NCBI GenBank assembly: GCA_003344405.1
Contig: NOWV01000097.1
Location: forward strand, 124,001 to 188,000
Source of the DNA: Trichoplax sp. H2
Lineage: Eukaryota > Placozoa > Uniplacotomia > Trichoplacea
Reading direction: 5' to 3'
DNA: 64,000 nucleotides
Shown one piece after another: positions 51,619 to 64,000 of this stretch. How positions within the stretch are numbered: position 1 is the first letter of the stretch; the number at the start of each line of letters is the position of its first letter. Made by a program: the position numbers and the translations under genes. The notes beneath the pieces were generated by a model. The model searched no databases. It saw nothing but the letters and a program-made list of their open reading frames with translations, and was not told the origin of the DNA.

Positions 51619-54600
51619 TTATTCCCTCGGATTAGGTGAAGATTTTTCTTCGCCTGAGCCATCACAATCACTATTACTTGATTTTTGATCCTTTGAATCT
51701 TCATCAATTTCATCCTTGACTTGCAATGATTCTTGACTTTGTGTACTACTAGCAAGACTATCTGTTAAACTATTATTTCTATTTGGGGAATGATTGGTAA
51801 TTTCTAATGCCGATTCTGATATTGTCTTTAATGAATTGTTCGATTTGTGAAGACTTTCATCACCCAATTCTTGGCTATTCGCCGATAGTAATGGCGATGA
51901 TCGTTTAAATTCCGATGTACAAGTTTGAATGGTGCCTTTATCTGCTTGATTTTTCCGACTATAATAGAGGAAATACAAATGTATCAAATCTGATCCAGAA
52001 TAGAAAAGTAGGTAGTATAACTACTTAAACAGAGCAAGAAAATAAGATACAGCTATGCGGATCAATTTATTATTAAGTTAATCTGTAAATTACTCAATCG
52101 TAGAGCAATTATGAAATGAGATTCTAAAATATCCTAATTATATTTTTAGTCCAATCTTGAGTATAATGATGTAAAGGTTACCAATTATTATCGATTAATA
52201 AATTGTAAATATATGGGAATGTTAGACAGTATTGAAATAGTAGACTAATATTTCATTAGCATCGCTCAAGGCTACGTATTACTATAAAGTGCGATGGATA
52301 CATTGTTATTTTGATGCTTTAGCAAGGTTTAACTATTCGATAGCTACTATCGATGGTACAGAAGCTTTCATACCAAGAAATGATTCAAAAATTTTCTACT
52401 ATACCGTTAGCAAAATGGCGCTTCTGTTAAATATACCATATTTTATTACTAATGTACTTGTACAGTAACTGAGATCTACCAATCAGTTTACTTACCTAGA
52501 ATCTAAATTATGTCTTTGAGGTTCTGTCAACTTTTCTACTACGAAGCTGTCGTGGATACAAGCAAACCCATCATTAATAATGAAATTTCTAAGCTTATAA
52601 ATGAAAGTATCTGAATCTAATGTTGATCTATTATCTTCAAATTATTAAGCCAATATAGTAAAAACGATAAATATTACCCAGGTTTATCAGAGCTAATAGC
52701 TAACTTTTTACTGTGATTTCGATATTTTTGATATGCTTCCTGAACCTATAATAATATCGAAGTCACCAATTTCTGTATTTAATTTTTTCAATACGGATTA
52801 AAGTTTAACTAGATTTTAGCCTTTAACTATGCAAGCTGTTGTTAGATCGACTTTATATATTATATACTAATATAACCTTGATTTAAAGTTGAACAGATAG
52901 AAATACAAGTATATTATCATATCACTATCAACAAATATAGATAGTTGCGTATGTTTGCTACTGCCGAATCCGTACACTATGCCTTTCGAATGAGAGTTAT
53001 AACAATATTCATTGATGTTATACTTGGTAAATAGTTATGTCTTAACAGGTATGTCTAAAATCTAAAAGTTGCGACATTGTCAATCGAAGAAATATGAAAT
53101 TAATTATTTTTATAAACTTCCTAATTCATAAACTATCTAAGACTCAATCTCACTTATTGATATATTGATACTATTTCCAAATTTATAGTATGCTTTCATT
53201 CAATATAAAGCGATTCCTTAATCAAAGAGATACTTCTAGTATTCTTACTGTAAACTTGCATGCTTAACCTTAGTCTAGATTACAATAGCTACTGAATTAG
53301 ATTATATCATTTTCAGGCCATAGAGCCTTAACATGATTCTACTAGTTCTGGCTGCAATAAAGACTAACGTTTCTCTACACCGCTCTCAAAAACTATTTAA
53401 TGATACTATAAAACTTCCATCTTTACAGGCTTTGTATTTTATTATCAAAAGTAAACGTTATTCACTTACATTATGATTAAAAAGACAGTAAACCAGGAAA
53501 ACGCATAAGCCCTAAAAGTAGAATTTTCATTCTTAATTGAAGCTTAAAAAGATCCTTAATTCAAATTAATATCATTGCAATAATTTGGCAGCCATAACAG
53601 ACCTGTAGCGAATTGGTAATTGCAAACAAATATTGGACGAAAGGACTATCCCATAGTAAAAGAAGACAGCCAAAAGACCAAGTTAAGCCAAGGACTGGCG
53701 TCAGAATAGTTAGACCTCTTAACGCAATCCTAAAATAATATATGAGTGTCGTAAGAAAATGTGCTAACGTATGTCCAAGATTGTTACAGTGAATATCGGC
53801 CTAATTACAAAAGCCAGGCGATTAATAATTATAAAGTTATTCTTACTTAATTTTATGTAATTTTTTGGCATCAGCCGATATTTTTTGCGTATGCAATATG
53901 GTATGGATTGCCATCACACAAAAAATAATGTTGGCCTAGAGTGAAGTCAGTATGAAGCTTAGTTACCGTAAGGAATTAAAATATCAATGAAATGTACCGT
54001 ATTAAATTCACACTGGTTTTCGCATAGAATACATATACTATTAAACATCATGTGAAAATGTAATGATCTGTTAGCTCAAGAAATCTTTCCATGTATTATA
54101 AGAAAAGCCATATATATTCCATTTGAACTAGTAGGCAATCATACCACGAATATACAGGCAAATGGGATTATAAAGGAAAGAATAATCCAATTTTTAGCAG
54201 ATAGCCAGCAGCTACAATTAGTAAGAGTTCAAAAATGTTTTATCAATAATTAAAAGTTATTCTATTATTTTGTCCAGTTTATGATCTAGTTTCAAGCTAA
54301 CAGTTCTGATATTATCATTATTAATTAAGTAGAGGAATAAACTACTAATAAAGAAAATTTTTAACTTGGATAATGAATGATTGTGTCAAGACTGGCTAGG
54401 TGGATAAATTGTAAAGAAACATTAATAACAATATATATTGTACAACACTAAAATTTTCTTTGCCATTCCCTGATTAAACAACATTGGTTATGATACACTC
54501 CTATTTAATGATTTTGATAGAATATTTATTTATCTTGCTCACCCTTGGGTACTTAAATAAAAATCGACGCTATGGATTCCACAATTAATAACTATGGTTG

Positions 54601-57600
54601 GAACAGCTACTAATGCAGGAATACCTGGAAGCAGTTTTTCAAATTATGTTAAATATCCATTGAAAATTTATATAGCTATGAACAGGTTATACGAATTCAT
54701 TCGTAAGATGAGACATTGTCGATTCTTAAAAATCATACCTACTGCCCCCAAATTGTAGTACAAAAATTTTTCATTAACATCAAATACTTTAATCAAAACC
54801 AAGTAAAGGTGAATTCCCTCAATTAACATCCACATAAATGTAGTTAGCAATGAAAAATGTAATATGCACGCTAACATTGCGCACAAGACCTAAAATAGTA
54901 ATAATAGAAGGTAAAAGTGAAGCTTTCTTATGTAAATTCTATTAGATTTAATAACTGATAGTCGATGCTAGGCTGGATAGAAAGGTATACAAAAAATAGA
55001 GAAAAAAAGTGTATCTATCTGATTAATCTTCGATAAAATTACATGAATTTTAAAATTTAACACCTTGTAATTAATTTAGACCGAATCTAAAAGATTTTTA
55101 ACTTTACCTTGATATTCTTCGCTAAATCGACCACCATTATTATCATATTTGGTATAACCATCCAGGCAAATAGATTCATATGGATTTTATTGGTTGGGTT
55201 CTTTAAATATCTTTACAGTAATTAATGGAAAAGTAAGCGTAGAAGAGCTAATAAATGATCGGCTCATACTTTATTAAAAGTTTAATTACCGTAACTCATT
55301 CTGTCATTATAGACGTACAAATGCTAAATCTTACCACCATAATAATAGAAAATTCGTAAACAAGCTAAATTTTAGATCAAGTTGTAAACTATATTTAAGG
55401 GTTACGTTATATGCTTGCTTAGTAATAGCTGGTGTCATTAGTATAATTTATTGCGCTAGTCAAATAGAGATATTGTAAACTCTTGCCATATAATGGTAAG
55501 ATATATAGGTGCATCGGGTAATATTAAACAGTTTTACCGGCATTTAAAGGCATATATGGCATTGCAATTTAGCTGAGAATTAGGAATTAAGTTATCATAC
55601 TTCCACAAAATCCCGTAGATAATTAAGGTGGCAGTTAGTGCAATGACAGATATTCCGCAGCCAAAATAAGTAATCATTTCAAGAGAAAATTGAACAGCTT
55701 GACTATTCTGTAATAAGCAATAATTAATTAATAACTGTTTATGTTTCTAAATTCCTAGCAATTTCCAGTAGTTATAATTTAATATGCAATGGCGTCTATA
55801 CTGTTCTTTTTAAGCGTCCTAATACTCACATTTCTTTCTGATAATCGCATAAGAACAGCAAAATTAGTTAGATGATCACATTGGCATGAAAGATGGGTAC
55901 TATTCAAGTAGACCAAACTACATCCTTCATCAGACCAAGCTCCTTCTCTGCTAATCATTTTAACAGATAAAAAACAACTCTTTGTTACATAAATGTTATG
56001 GATAGTGGGCTGTGAGTGCTAAGTTAGAAATTTTATTTTTTCTAGCTTATTAAGTTAATAGCTTAGATTAGAAGGTCTTTTATTACTATTTGAAAACTTC
56101 CATTTTTTACCCTTTCGAATAATTCCAAAATACGCAAGAAAACTCCTCAGTTGCGATGAATTGTTTTTTATCATACCAAGACTAGAGATACAATAAATGT
56201 AATCTTAGTTTAGATAGTATAGCTTAATAGAAATCGAAACTGGTCAATCTTATTGCCACCTTGTGGAAAAGTACTTGAAATCGGCTTCAGAGACTGGGAA
56301 ATTAAAGTTAACAAATACTTATGAAATTACCTCGTTAATAGATAATTTTTTTAAGGTATAAACAACTGACTCCTCTAGATCTTGTTGTGGTGGTGGATAA
56401 AGTGATGTGGAAATGATCAACGTATTTGGAGTCCAATATTCAAAGTTTGGTCTGTAATTTTAAGTTAATTTTAATGCTACGAATGGTAAATCATACGTAA
56501 ATAATGCTGTAAAATACGAAACAGAATACAGAAGGCTTATAGGAAAAAATCATGATTAGATTAAAAGATGATACAAGAGAAATATTTATAATAGCAATTG
56601 AAAGCCAGTAATTTGCTCCATCTTACCGTAAATTGGGGTCTATTCTTGCGGGAAATAGTTCATTTAATGTTTTATAAGCCAGACTAACTATTTTAATCTT
56701 GGATGAATGTTCATATTCTGCGGATATAGAATAAGACGGTATAGTAAACTTGATCTATTAAGATTTAAACATTTTTAAAGGATTTAATAAGCTATGATGG
56801 CTATAGCAAAAATAATATCGTAGCTAATGGTTTAAATCTCTACAGCAATCATCATAAAGGAAACTTGAGCATGGATTAGATGTGGTATAAAAAATTAACG
56901 TAATATAATATACAGCAAATTCAAGATAAAGAACGCACTTTCTTAGAACTCTAGATATAAATTGACAATTAATTAGTAATTAGACACTAAAAAGTGGAGA
57001 TACCTTGAAATAATGAAGAAGGTAAGGTAATATCGTTTCCATTCAGCCACGCAGGAATTTTTTTCCCCAAATATATTTTACTTGATGTAGCAGCTATTGG
57101 CTTAAAGGTGTTGCCGGGAAAATGATAGCTTTGGTTCGTTTCCGTACTTATAGCACTAATTTCTATAGCTATAAGATGACATAGATGCGATGTTTAGGAC
57201 CGTAGATAATTTCACATAGTCCTACATGATTCTATTTACTAAATGAGATTATCTTCAGGATTGCAAACATTGGATATAACTATACTAATTCAATGTGAAT
57301 AGTTAGAAATACGTATAATTTGAGTAATCGATATACTCTGCACATTCTCAAATCTTCATTTTAATACGTATACCTCAAAATTAAAATGTATCACACTAAA
57401 GCAATATAAAAATGTAAATGAATAATATAGAATTTGCTTCATAACTACCATAAAAAATCATTTTGAACTCAACCTATGTTTTCAGTGGCTATAATGATCG
57501 TTCGGTTATCAACATCAATTCTTCTAGCTAATAATTCTAAAATTTGGCTTAATTTTGTTGTTCCAGGCTGTTCCTACAAAAATAAGTAAGATAATAACTA

Positions 57601-60600
57601 TGGCCTAGAATGAATAACTTTTATTATTTCACAGTATTTGCCTTTAAATTATTTCCTATGTGAGTGGAATTACGGAGATTATTACTATTTGAATTTACTT
57701 ATGAGATCGAACCTGCTGTATTTCCATCCATTGCGCCCGATTCCTTAAGTCAATTAAATTGCTTGCAATCTTGATGAAATTCTAGCAGATATATAAGTGT
57801 ATCATCAATTTCGAGTTACGCTATATGCAAACATTAGATCTGCCTCAGGAAAGTATTGTAGCTAATGGCTATTTGTAAAAGGAAGTAATATAAACGGTTC
57901 TATTATATCAACTTCTTGTAGATAAATATTTTTATTGCTAATTTTTGTTTAGCTCAAGCTGTAATCTTATACGGTACGTATTTCTAGAATCATGAATGCT
58001 TCGTATATTACAAGTAAAATTACAGGTAAAGTTGAAGCGAATAACTTTTTGCAGTCTATATGAAGTACTTGTGGTTAAGGATTTCATTATTAATTTTTCT
58101 TGAACTCATTCTGTGACTTAATATCTCTAGAAGTCATTAATGTTTTGCATATTAAAGTAAAAGCGAATTGAAGAGCTTTTAGCTGTTTACCTGAGCTGTT
58201 GATGCTAACTATCTGATCTAATACCAATACTAATATAGTACGGTAGCATGTGCTATAATTAGTACTGCAGTTTGTATTAATAAATCATCACATAGATTAT
58301 ACCACTAATAATGGATGTATTCTATTTTTCCATAATCGTGATCTTAACCATAGTAGAAGTATTTTCCTATTTAAAATTATAGCACTTACATAGGTATCGC
58401 TAGCTTGAACAGGCTGCTCAGCTTCGATATTAATTAGTTTTTGCAGGATTGAAGTAGATGCCAAAATATCTCCGCTAATTAAGGTGTGATTAGCAACTGG
58501 ATCAGTTAAGGCTTGCAATCTGCTTAAAATAGCTGTAGCGTTATAACTTTCTGCGTTCGGCCGGGATGCCTGAAGAAATAAATGTTGCCAAAGATTAGTC
58601 TACTATTCACCAGCTGCAGCAGAAGCACTTGATAGGTTTGTATGTGATCATGACTCATTTATAGAGCGTAAAATGCTAGAACCTCCTGTTGCAAAGTCCA
58701 AAATGAACTACTGGTGCAATGGATGACAGATACAGCACCCCAGTAATTAGTCTCACTTCCAGTAAAATTATTATAACACTTACGGCTAGCATTACCTAGG
58801 GCAAAAATTAAGAATAAAATATAAAATATGAAAAATTTCATACACATCTAAGGATGATAAAATATTAATTTTATTAGCTTACTTCGTACTGTAGCAACTA
58901 AATTTAAAGCTGAGTTATTAATAACTCACCAATTTTATTATCTCTGCAACTGATATAAACTACAGCGCCAGCCTGACTTTCTGGCCAGAAGTAGCCATCT
59001 TTCATTTGGCTTCGACAGGTTGATGATTTATTCTGGAAGGATAAGATGTAAACACTATGGAAGGTATGTTTAGTATCAGCATTGCCGTAATAACTGCATC
59101 TAAACGTAGTTCTATAATTCTTGAGATCAGATCGTCTGATAGAAGTTATATGTAAAATCGATCTTGTTCCTCGATTTTCAATATTGATATAGCGATCATC
59201 ATCTGCTAGCCAACATGATAGGATAATCATAAGACGGTTAATTTACAAGTAGAATGGATTGAAAAGTTGAAATTTTGGGGATACTTACCTACAAGAATTT
59301 GAGATTGTTGGCCAATTTGATACCATTGAAAGTAGTCCCTACTACTAGAATTACCTAATGTGAACGTTGCTACGCATTCTAAGATGAATTCTTTGCTTTC
59401 TATAACATTATAAGGTCCGACAATACGTAATTGATAGTCAGATTGTCTAGTTAAATTGACGACAAGGAAAATTAGCTGTCCTGGAGTTGCAATGCTACAT
59501 CGATATTGACTGTAGACCATTAAGGTTGTTAAATGTAATCCGATACCCTTGCTAGATGATGTAAGATTATAAAGTGTTGATTGACTAACAGTTGGAGGAT
59601 TTCTTGGCTTATATTGACCTAAAATGCGACTATTTTGATACCAAGTAATAACAGTTTTTGATACTAGTGGGCCATTATAGCCACAGGTTAATTGAACGGG
59701 ACTGTGATTTCCAATTGGCATATTGGTGTTATTTAATAGCCGACCAGTGGTTGATATTTGTTTGTAATCAAATCGTATCGCCTTGCTTTCAATATCTATT
59801 TAGAATGAGATATGCAATAATTCATTATTACTCGGACTGATACAAATTGACGATAGATGAGAATTCTCTGGGACATGCATTGAATCAGTTTTATGTACGT
59901 GAAATTCGAACATAATCAGTCTCGTTGCTGAGCTAAGTATTGCTAACTAGAACTTATAACTAACGGAGTACTATTACGTACTCGAATTAGTCAAAGAGTA
60001 GTTTTAAGAATCAAATATTAAATCAAGTTGTTTAGTAGTTACGGTAGAAATAATAGGAATGGAAAGATTCGAATTAAATAATCGACTACTTAGATTCTCA
60101 AGCTATTGCTAACTTTTACAAGTGATCTAATAATAATTTTAAATCGTTAAATTTAAGAAAGGTCAAGCCATGATATTGTGGGTTAACAGAAAATGATTAG
60201 CTGATCAAGTTTTACGCACATAATGAATAACCCAATCGAAATGTTGAAGAACCACTATTTGAACGAAGACGAGTATTTCGAAACTCAATAAATAAATTTC
60301 GACTGTGATGATGAATATATTTTGGATGGATAGTGCCACAATATTCTTCGACCGTTGGCTCTGACCCATCTAAATTCGAAGAGAACCGCAGGTAATCTTC
60401 ACAAACGCCATCAACTCGCGATGTCAAATTAAAATTAACGATGTTGATAATAATGGTATGGTCAGTTTTAGTAGTTAAAGTCCAGTTATATTTTGCTACG
60501 TCAGGAAATATTGGAGGATAGTAATCAGGTGGTTGGATATAACCCGAATTGACTGAGGAAAGATCGACGTCAAAGTTTCCATGGCCTATAGAGAAAGAAT

Positions 60601-61903
60601 CATGCGAAGATATCGTTCATGAGGAAATAATAACTTTGGATTAATCACAATTCTATTTTAAAACTACTCCGATTAAACAGTAACTAAGCTACGATTTTAC
60701 TCTATGCTACTAGATTAAATCATGGAAAGATAGCGTCCTTAAGGAAGTAATAGCTTTGGATTAATCGCTATACGATTTCAAGACTAGTCCAATTGAACAG
60801 CAACTAAGCTATGGCTTTACTCTATGCTACTAGATTAAATCATACAAAGATATGATTCGTAAGGAATAGTAACCCTGGGTTAATCATAATTCTACTTCAA
60901 GGTTACTTCAATCAAAAAGCAACTGAGTTACGGCTTCTCTATTTGCTACTAGATTTAAATCATGCAAAAAAATTTTTAAAGTATGTATTTTACTTAATTT
61001 TATCATCGTTCTACTCCAAGTATGACCTTCTTTTGATTTTTAGACATATCATAAACAAGGACGATTCCTGGATTTAGCTTAAAGTAAGCGTAAGTAAAGG
61101 CACCGAAGCTACTCTAGTAGAATATCTTCAATAACTCTGTTTGCTAACTATTCCAACATTATCGAAGATTCTGCCATGCACTTGTATCCTCCATACATCA
61201 AGACTGCACAATATATTATGTATATAGATATGGATACTTAGAATCACTTCTGAGAATCCTTATTGTAAGTTGTAATTATCTACCGAAGATTAGTGAGATG
61301 TAGCACAGACTTATTGCTATAATAGCTATCGTGGTAGGTCTACATGTAGGACACAGAAACCGAGTACATAGCATAAATAGAGTTCATTCTTTGCACAATC
61401 GTATGTTGAGAGATTTTTTTGATGCCTTACTCGCAATAGTTTTCTAATCTAAATTTCAATAGATATTATTTGCAGTGCTGTAATCTATGTCTCTCATAAC
61501 TACCTCAGGACAAGAATATCCAATTCTTACTCATAGATTAGGTTGCGTCATTTAAGACACTAATAAATAATTGCAATTCTACTTTACAAGTAAAAACTTC
61601 GTAAATACTTTACAGGGATATATACAATAGATAGATTACTAATCTTATGCTGGCTCCCTCAAATTACGTCTTTTCCAGGCACTTACCGTATGTAATTTGC
61701 TATAAAATTTCCACCAATGAATTGGTAGTAAGGTGCATAGAGAAAAAAGAAATTTCATTAGTCTATGATTCTTGATCAGGTGTAAACTAGAAGAGTTACA
61801 ATAATGTTATCTTGAGCTATTTACGAAGCCTTCTTTGGTAACTTACCAAGCATAATATGGACCATAAAAGATAACAGAAAATACCTTTTTGTTGTATATC
61901 CAT
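51619..61903 (-). CDS. Adhesion G-protein-coupled receptor (CUB-Ig-Ig-HRM-GAIN/GPS-7TM)
   Basis: Cell-surface adhesion receptor. Twenty-four exons (5' to 3'): 61903-61847, 61699-61687, 60585-60216, 59785-59289, 59205-58930, 58795-58683, 58569-58390, 57573-57474, 57162-57004, 56687-56627, 56451-56331, 55979-55830, 55707-55601, 55210-55108, 54889-54739, 54624-54553, 54469-54430, 54211-54145, 53935-53847, 53729-53603, 53511-53470, 52745-52678, 52588-52496, 51958-51619; 3,396 nt, 1,131 codons plus stop. Signal peptide [22 protein letters not shown] ~24-146; two Ig-like domains ~155-370 (Cys..Trp..YRC and FQWYQ..TFRC); hormone-receptor motif ~375-440 (KDGYFWPES); GAIN; GPS ~650-694 with [14 protein letters not shown], cleavage expected at HL/T (685-687), leaving a TNFAVLM tethered agonist. 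7TM ~700-965: [14 protein letters not shown] (TM3), CWLSAKNW (TM5), [12 protein letters not shown] (TM6). The tail is Ser-rich. The 40-nt exon before TM5 and the 13-nt exon are inferred from phase and are the least certain. Confidence 0.88.
60595..60980. repeat. ~120-bp tandem repeat, three diverged copies, in a GPCR intron
   Basis: Copies begin near 60,598, 60,718 and 60,838. They share AATCAT..AAAGATA, GGATTAATC, GCAACTAAGCTA and TACTCTATGCTACTAGATTAAAT. They lie in the intron between the 13-nt exon and the CUB exon. Divergence is moderate, so the array is older than the 447-bp duplication. Confidence 0.85.
61687..61699 (-). other. 13-nt microexon of the adhesion GPCR
   Basis: The bases CAAATTACATACG (minus strand) sit between an acceptor TTTTATAG and a donor GTAAGT. 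They join in frame to the signal-peptide exon (phase 0) and the CUB exon (which needs phase 1), giving LQITYG|HGNF. No other joining between these two exons that I tried fits the phases. Confidence 0.6.
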
Positions 61904-64000
61904 TTTAGATAGGAAAAAGTATTATGGAATTATAGCTGCTTGTTGCGAACTGAAATAATAAAACCTGGCTCTTAGTTAATACAAAATTCAATTAAAAGTT
62001 ATTATTAATGAAAAGGTAGGAATAATTTTTACTAAATGCAATGCTGTGTAGTATGGTAGGATATATAAAGTATTATTAAAGTATACTTTTAAATAGATCA
62101 TGAGATAAAACATGCTCTCATATATCGCTTTCATGAAATAATCGGTATTTCTTCCATGGATACTACATGGCTTATAAAAGGCTAAAAATTGGATCTTAAG
62201 ATTGCAAACGGTAAATTTGCATTCTACTCCAGAATTTAGTTCAAAAAATTATATGGGTACAAACATAGTAACACATACAAGTTTAGTTTTGTATATGAAT
62301 GCTATATCGATGCAGAACTACTTGTGCCTGTAAGATTTGTAAATTGATATTAACGTAATAGTTCTAATTTCATGAACTTTATTTGATAGCAAACAAGGGC
62401 TTTCGTCAGCTCAATAACTGAATGTTTTAAATAGTAGTGTCGGAAGTATCAGAATTTAATAACCATTTTAGGCTAGATTTCAACATTTTTGATGATATAG
62501 GAGTAACTAAGGCCACGGGAGAACGTCTAGGTACTTAGTTTTATCCACAAACAAATCGAGAATCAATGAAACAGATGGTGCTACTTCATAAAATGTTATA
62601 GATGACAAGAAGCCAGAGTAAGACCATATAACGGCGATTTAAGTAGGTTTACTGCATTCTCTTAGAATTTAATGCAGAAGGGCTGTCTGTAAGTATAACA
62701 TGAAGGTACCCTTGTAAATGACATTAGTCATAACTGGATACCATTGCGATAGAGGAATAGGAATTAGATAAATTCCTAGCACCTTTCACTAGCTTTGTAG
62801 AGTCTAACAGCGAATAAGGCGTTGAAATTCGGTCTCATGGTGAGAATTTTAATTGATGCTATTTTATTATGTGTAACGAAGTTGACTGTGTGTTAGGCTA
62901 TACGTTAGTGTTTGTATGGTAAAGGTGTTAATAGTCTATAAAGTAACACCTGTAAAGTAGATAACAAGTAATAAACGCAGAAGCAAGCATCAATTTATAG
63001 GCGGCAACAGCCAGTAGAAAATTAATTTTGATTACGACGGGCGAAGATCTATAATTTATGCTACTATGGTACCTCGCTGTTCTTTCTAGCTGGAGATTAT
63101 GCATAGTTGATATGTTGTATTTCATATGAAACAAGCATAAGGAAGAATAAAAATAGCGTTTAAAATGCATTCTCATTAACTTTTGTTAGCCTATCACTAG
63201 ATCCTTGATAAAAGCAAGTATCTATAGCGATGATAACCTTATTCCCTATTAAATGAGTTTAAAGCATTGGATTACCGGTGATTCCTGGTAGAATGTTGCA
63301 AGGCTTTTGCTAGAGATAGTTTATTTTAATATAGATCGTCGTAGCGACCACTGATAGCTTTATCGGAATACAGTTCTATAGATATTAGATTCATTTAGAA
63401 ATTAATCTAATGACTAATAATCTCGCTGTTATAAGGCAAGCATAAATTATTTTATGCGTAGGAGATGATTGATAGGCTTATTGACAAAAAAGCTGTAATA
63501 TCTTCTGTTATAAGAAAAAGAATCGTTTTCTATTGAGTGCCATCAGAAAAATACTAAAACATATGTTTTATAACTTTAATAAATGTCGAGATAGGTGCCA
63601 ACTTAAGTATGATATTATGTATCTTATTCCATATGTTAGTAGCTACGGATGGAAATACATGAATTTCGAGAATGATTAATGCGGGGAGAGTGAGAAATTA
63701 TGTGTTATCATCATGCGACTGCAAAAAACCTATTATTTAATAAGATAGAGAAATTTTATTGAATAAGAAGCTCGAGAAGATCCTAATTCGTTGCACTAGA
63801 AGTTATGATCTAAACAAATCGATATAATTTTAGACCTTATAAACATAATATTACTTTCTTTTATCCATTAATTATTTTTTAAGTAGTATGAAACTTTAAT
63901 ATAGCTTAATAGCCTGATAATTATTAGGTGCGTTCAAATATCAATGATCGCAAATTTTAGATACGATTAGATCTATTAAATATCTAGATAAAGTTATTTA
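61904..64000. other. Region upstream of the adhesion GPCR
   Basis: I recognise no exon chain, repeat array or RNA gene on either strand. Open frames such as the one near 62,928-63,176 lack family features. The GPCR promoter should lie at the left end. Confidence 0.5.

Noticed and set aside
54739-54745. GPCR TM3 exon ending at 54,743
   Set aside because: That donor gives the wrong phase for the TM4 exon; the GTATGA donor four bases further on (exon end 54,739) restores LGAVGIPALV.
1-64000. CRISPR arrays, rRNA, tRNA or viral/transposon enzymes
   Set aside because: The direct repeats lack the short-repeat/unique-spacer pattern. I saw no rRNA-like sequence, tRNA-like cloverleaf, reverse transcriptase or transposase motif, though tRNA detection by eye is limited.

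Overview
This is an AT-rich eukaryotic (metazoan) window. Every protein-coding gene I can support is split into many short exons by AT-rich GT-AG introns. The gene content is animal-type: an IKK kinase, a WNK kinase, a TRPV channel, a mitochondrial carrier and an adhesion GPCR. Divergent invertebrate sequences, dense introns and low GC fit an early-branching animal. A placozoan (Trichoplax/Hoilungia type) is my best guess, but this is inference and the sequence alone does not prove it. I see no bacterial features, CRISPR, rRNA or tRNA.

Layout: (1) 1-5,493 gene-poor, with a 122-bp tandem duplication, a 26-bp palindrome and AT-rich repeats. (2) 5,494-12,419, minus strand: 19-exon IKK-family kinase (650 codons: kinase, ubiquitin-like domain, helical scaffold). 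(3) 12,420-23,299 gene-poor and repeat-rich: a 40-bp x4 array, a ~125-bp x7 array, a ~320-bp x3 array and many TACAGTACTGTA-type palindromes. (4) 23,300-32,331, plus strand: 14-exon WNK kinase (1,565 codons). (5) 32,332-36,032 gene-poor, with a 447-bp tandem duplication. (6) 36,033-43,014, plus strand: 14-exon TRPV channel (743 codons). (7) 44,416-47,924, minus strand: 5-exon SLC25 carrier (321 codons), convergent with TRPV. (8) 47,925-51,618 gene-poor with a ~200-bp x5 array. (9) 51,619-61,903, minus strand: 24-exon adhesion GPCR (1,131 codons: signal peptide, CUB, two Ig, hormone-receptor motif, GAIN/GPS, 7TM, Ser-rich tail). (10) 61,904-64,000: nothing recognised.

All five models were assembled by hand from splice sites, reading phase and family motifs. 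In each one the exon lengths sum to a multiple of three with one open frame, which is a strong internal check. The genes are functionally unrelated (innate/NF-kB signalling, ion and volume control, sensory cation channel, mitochondrial transport, adhesion signalling) and show no operon-like arrangement. The main surprises are an IKK with Thr at both activation-loop positions and no NEMO-binding tail, an adhesion GPCR with an unusual ectodomain and a 13-nt microexon, and a TRPV pore lacking the usual acidic filter residue.
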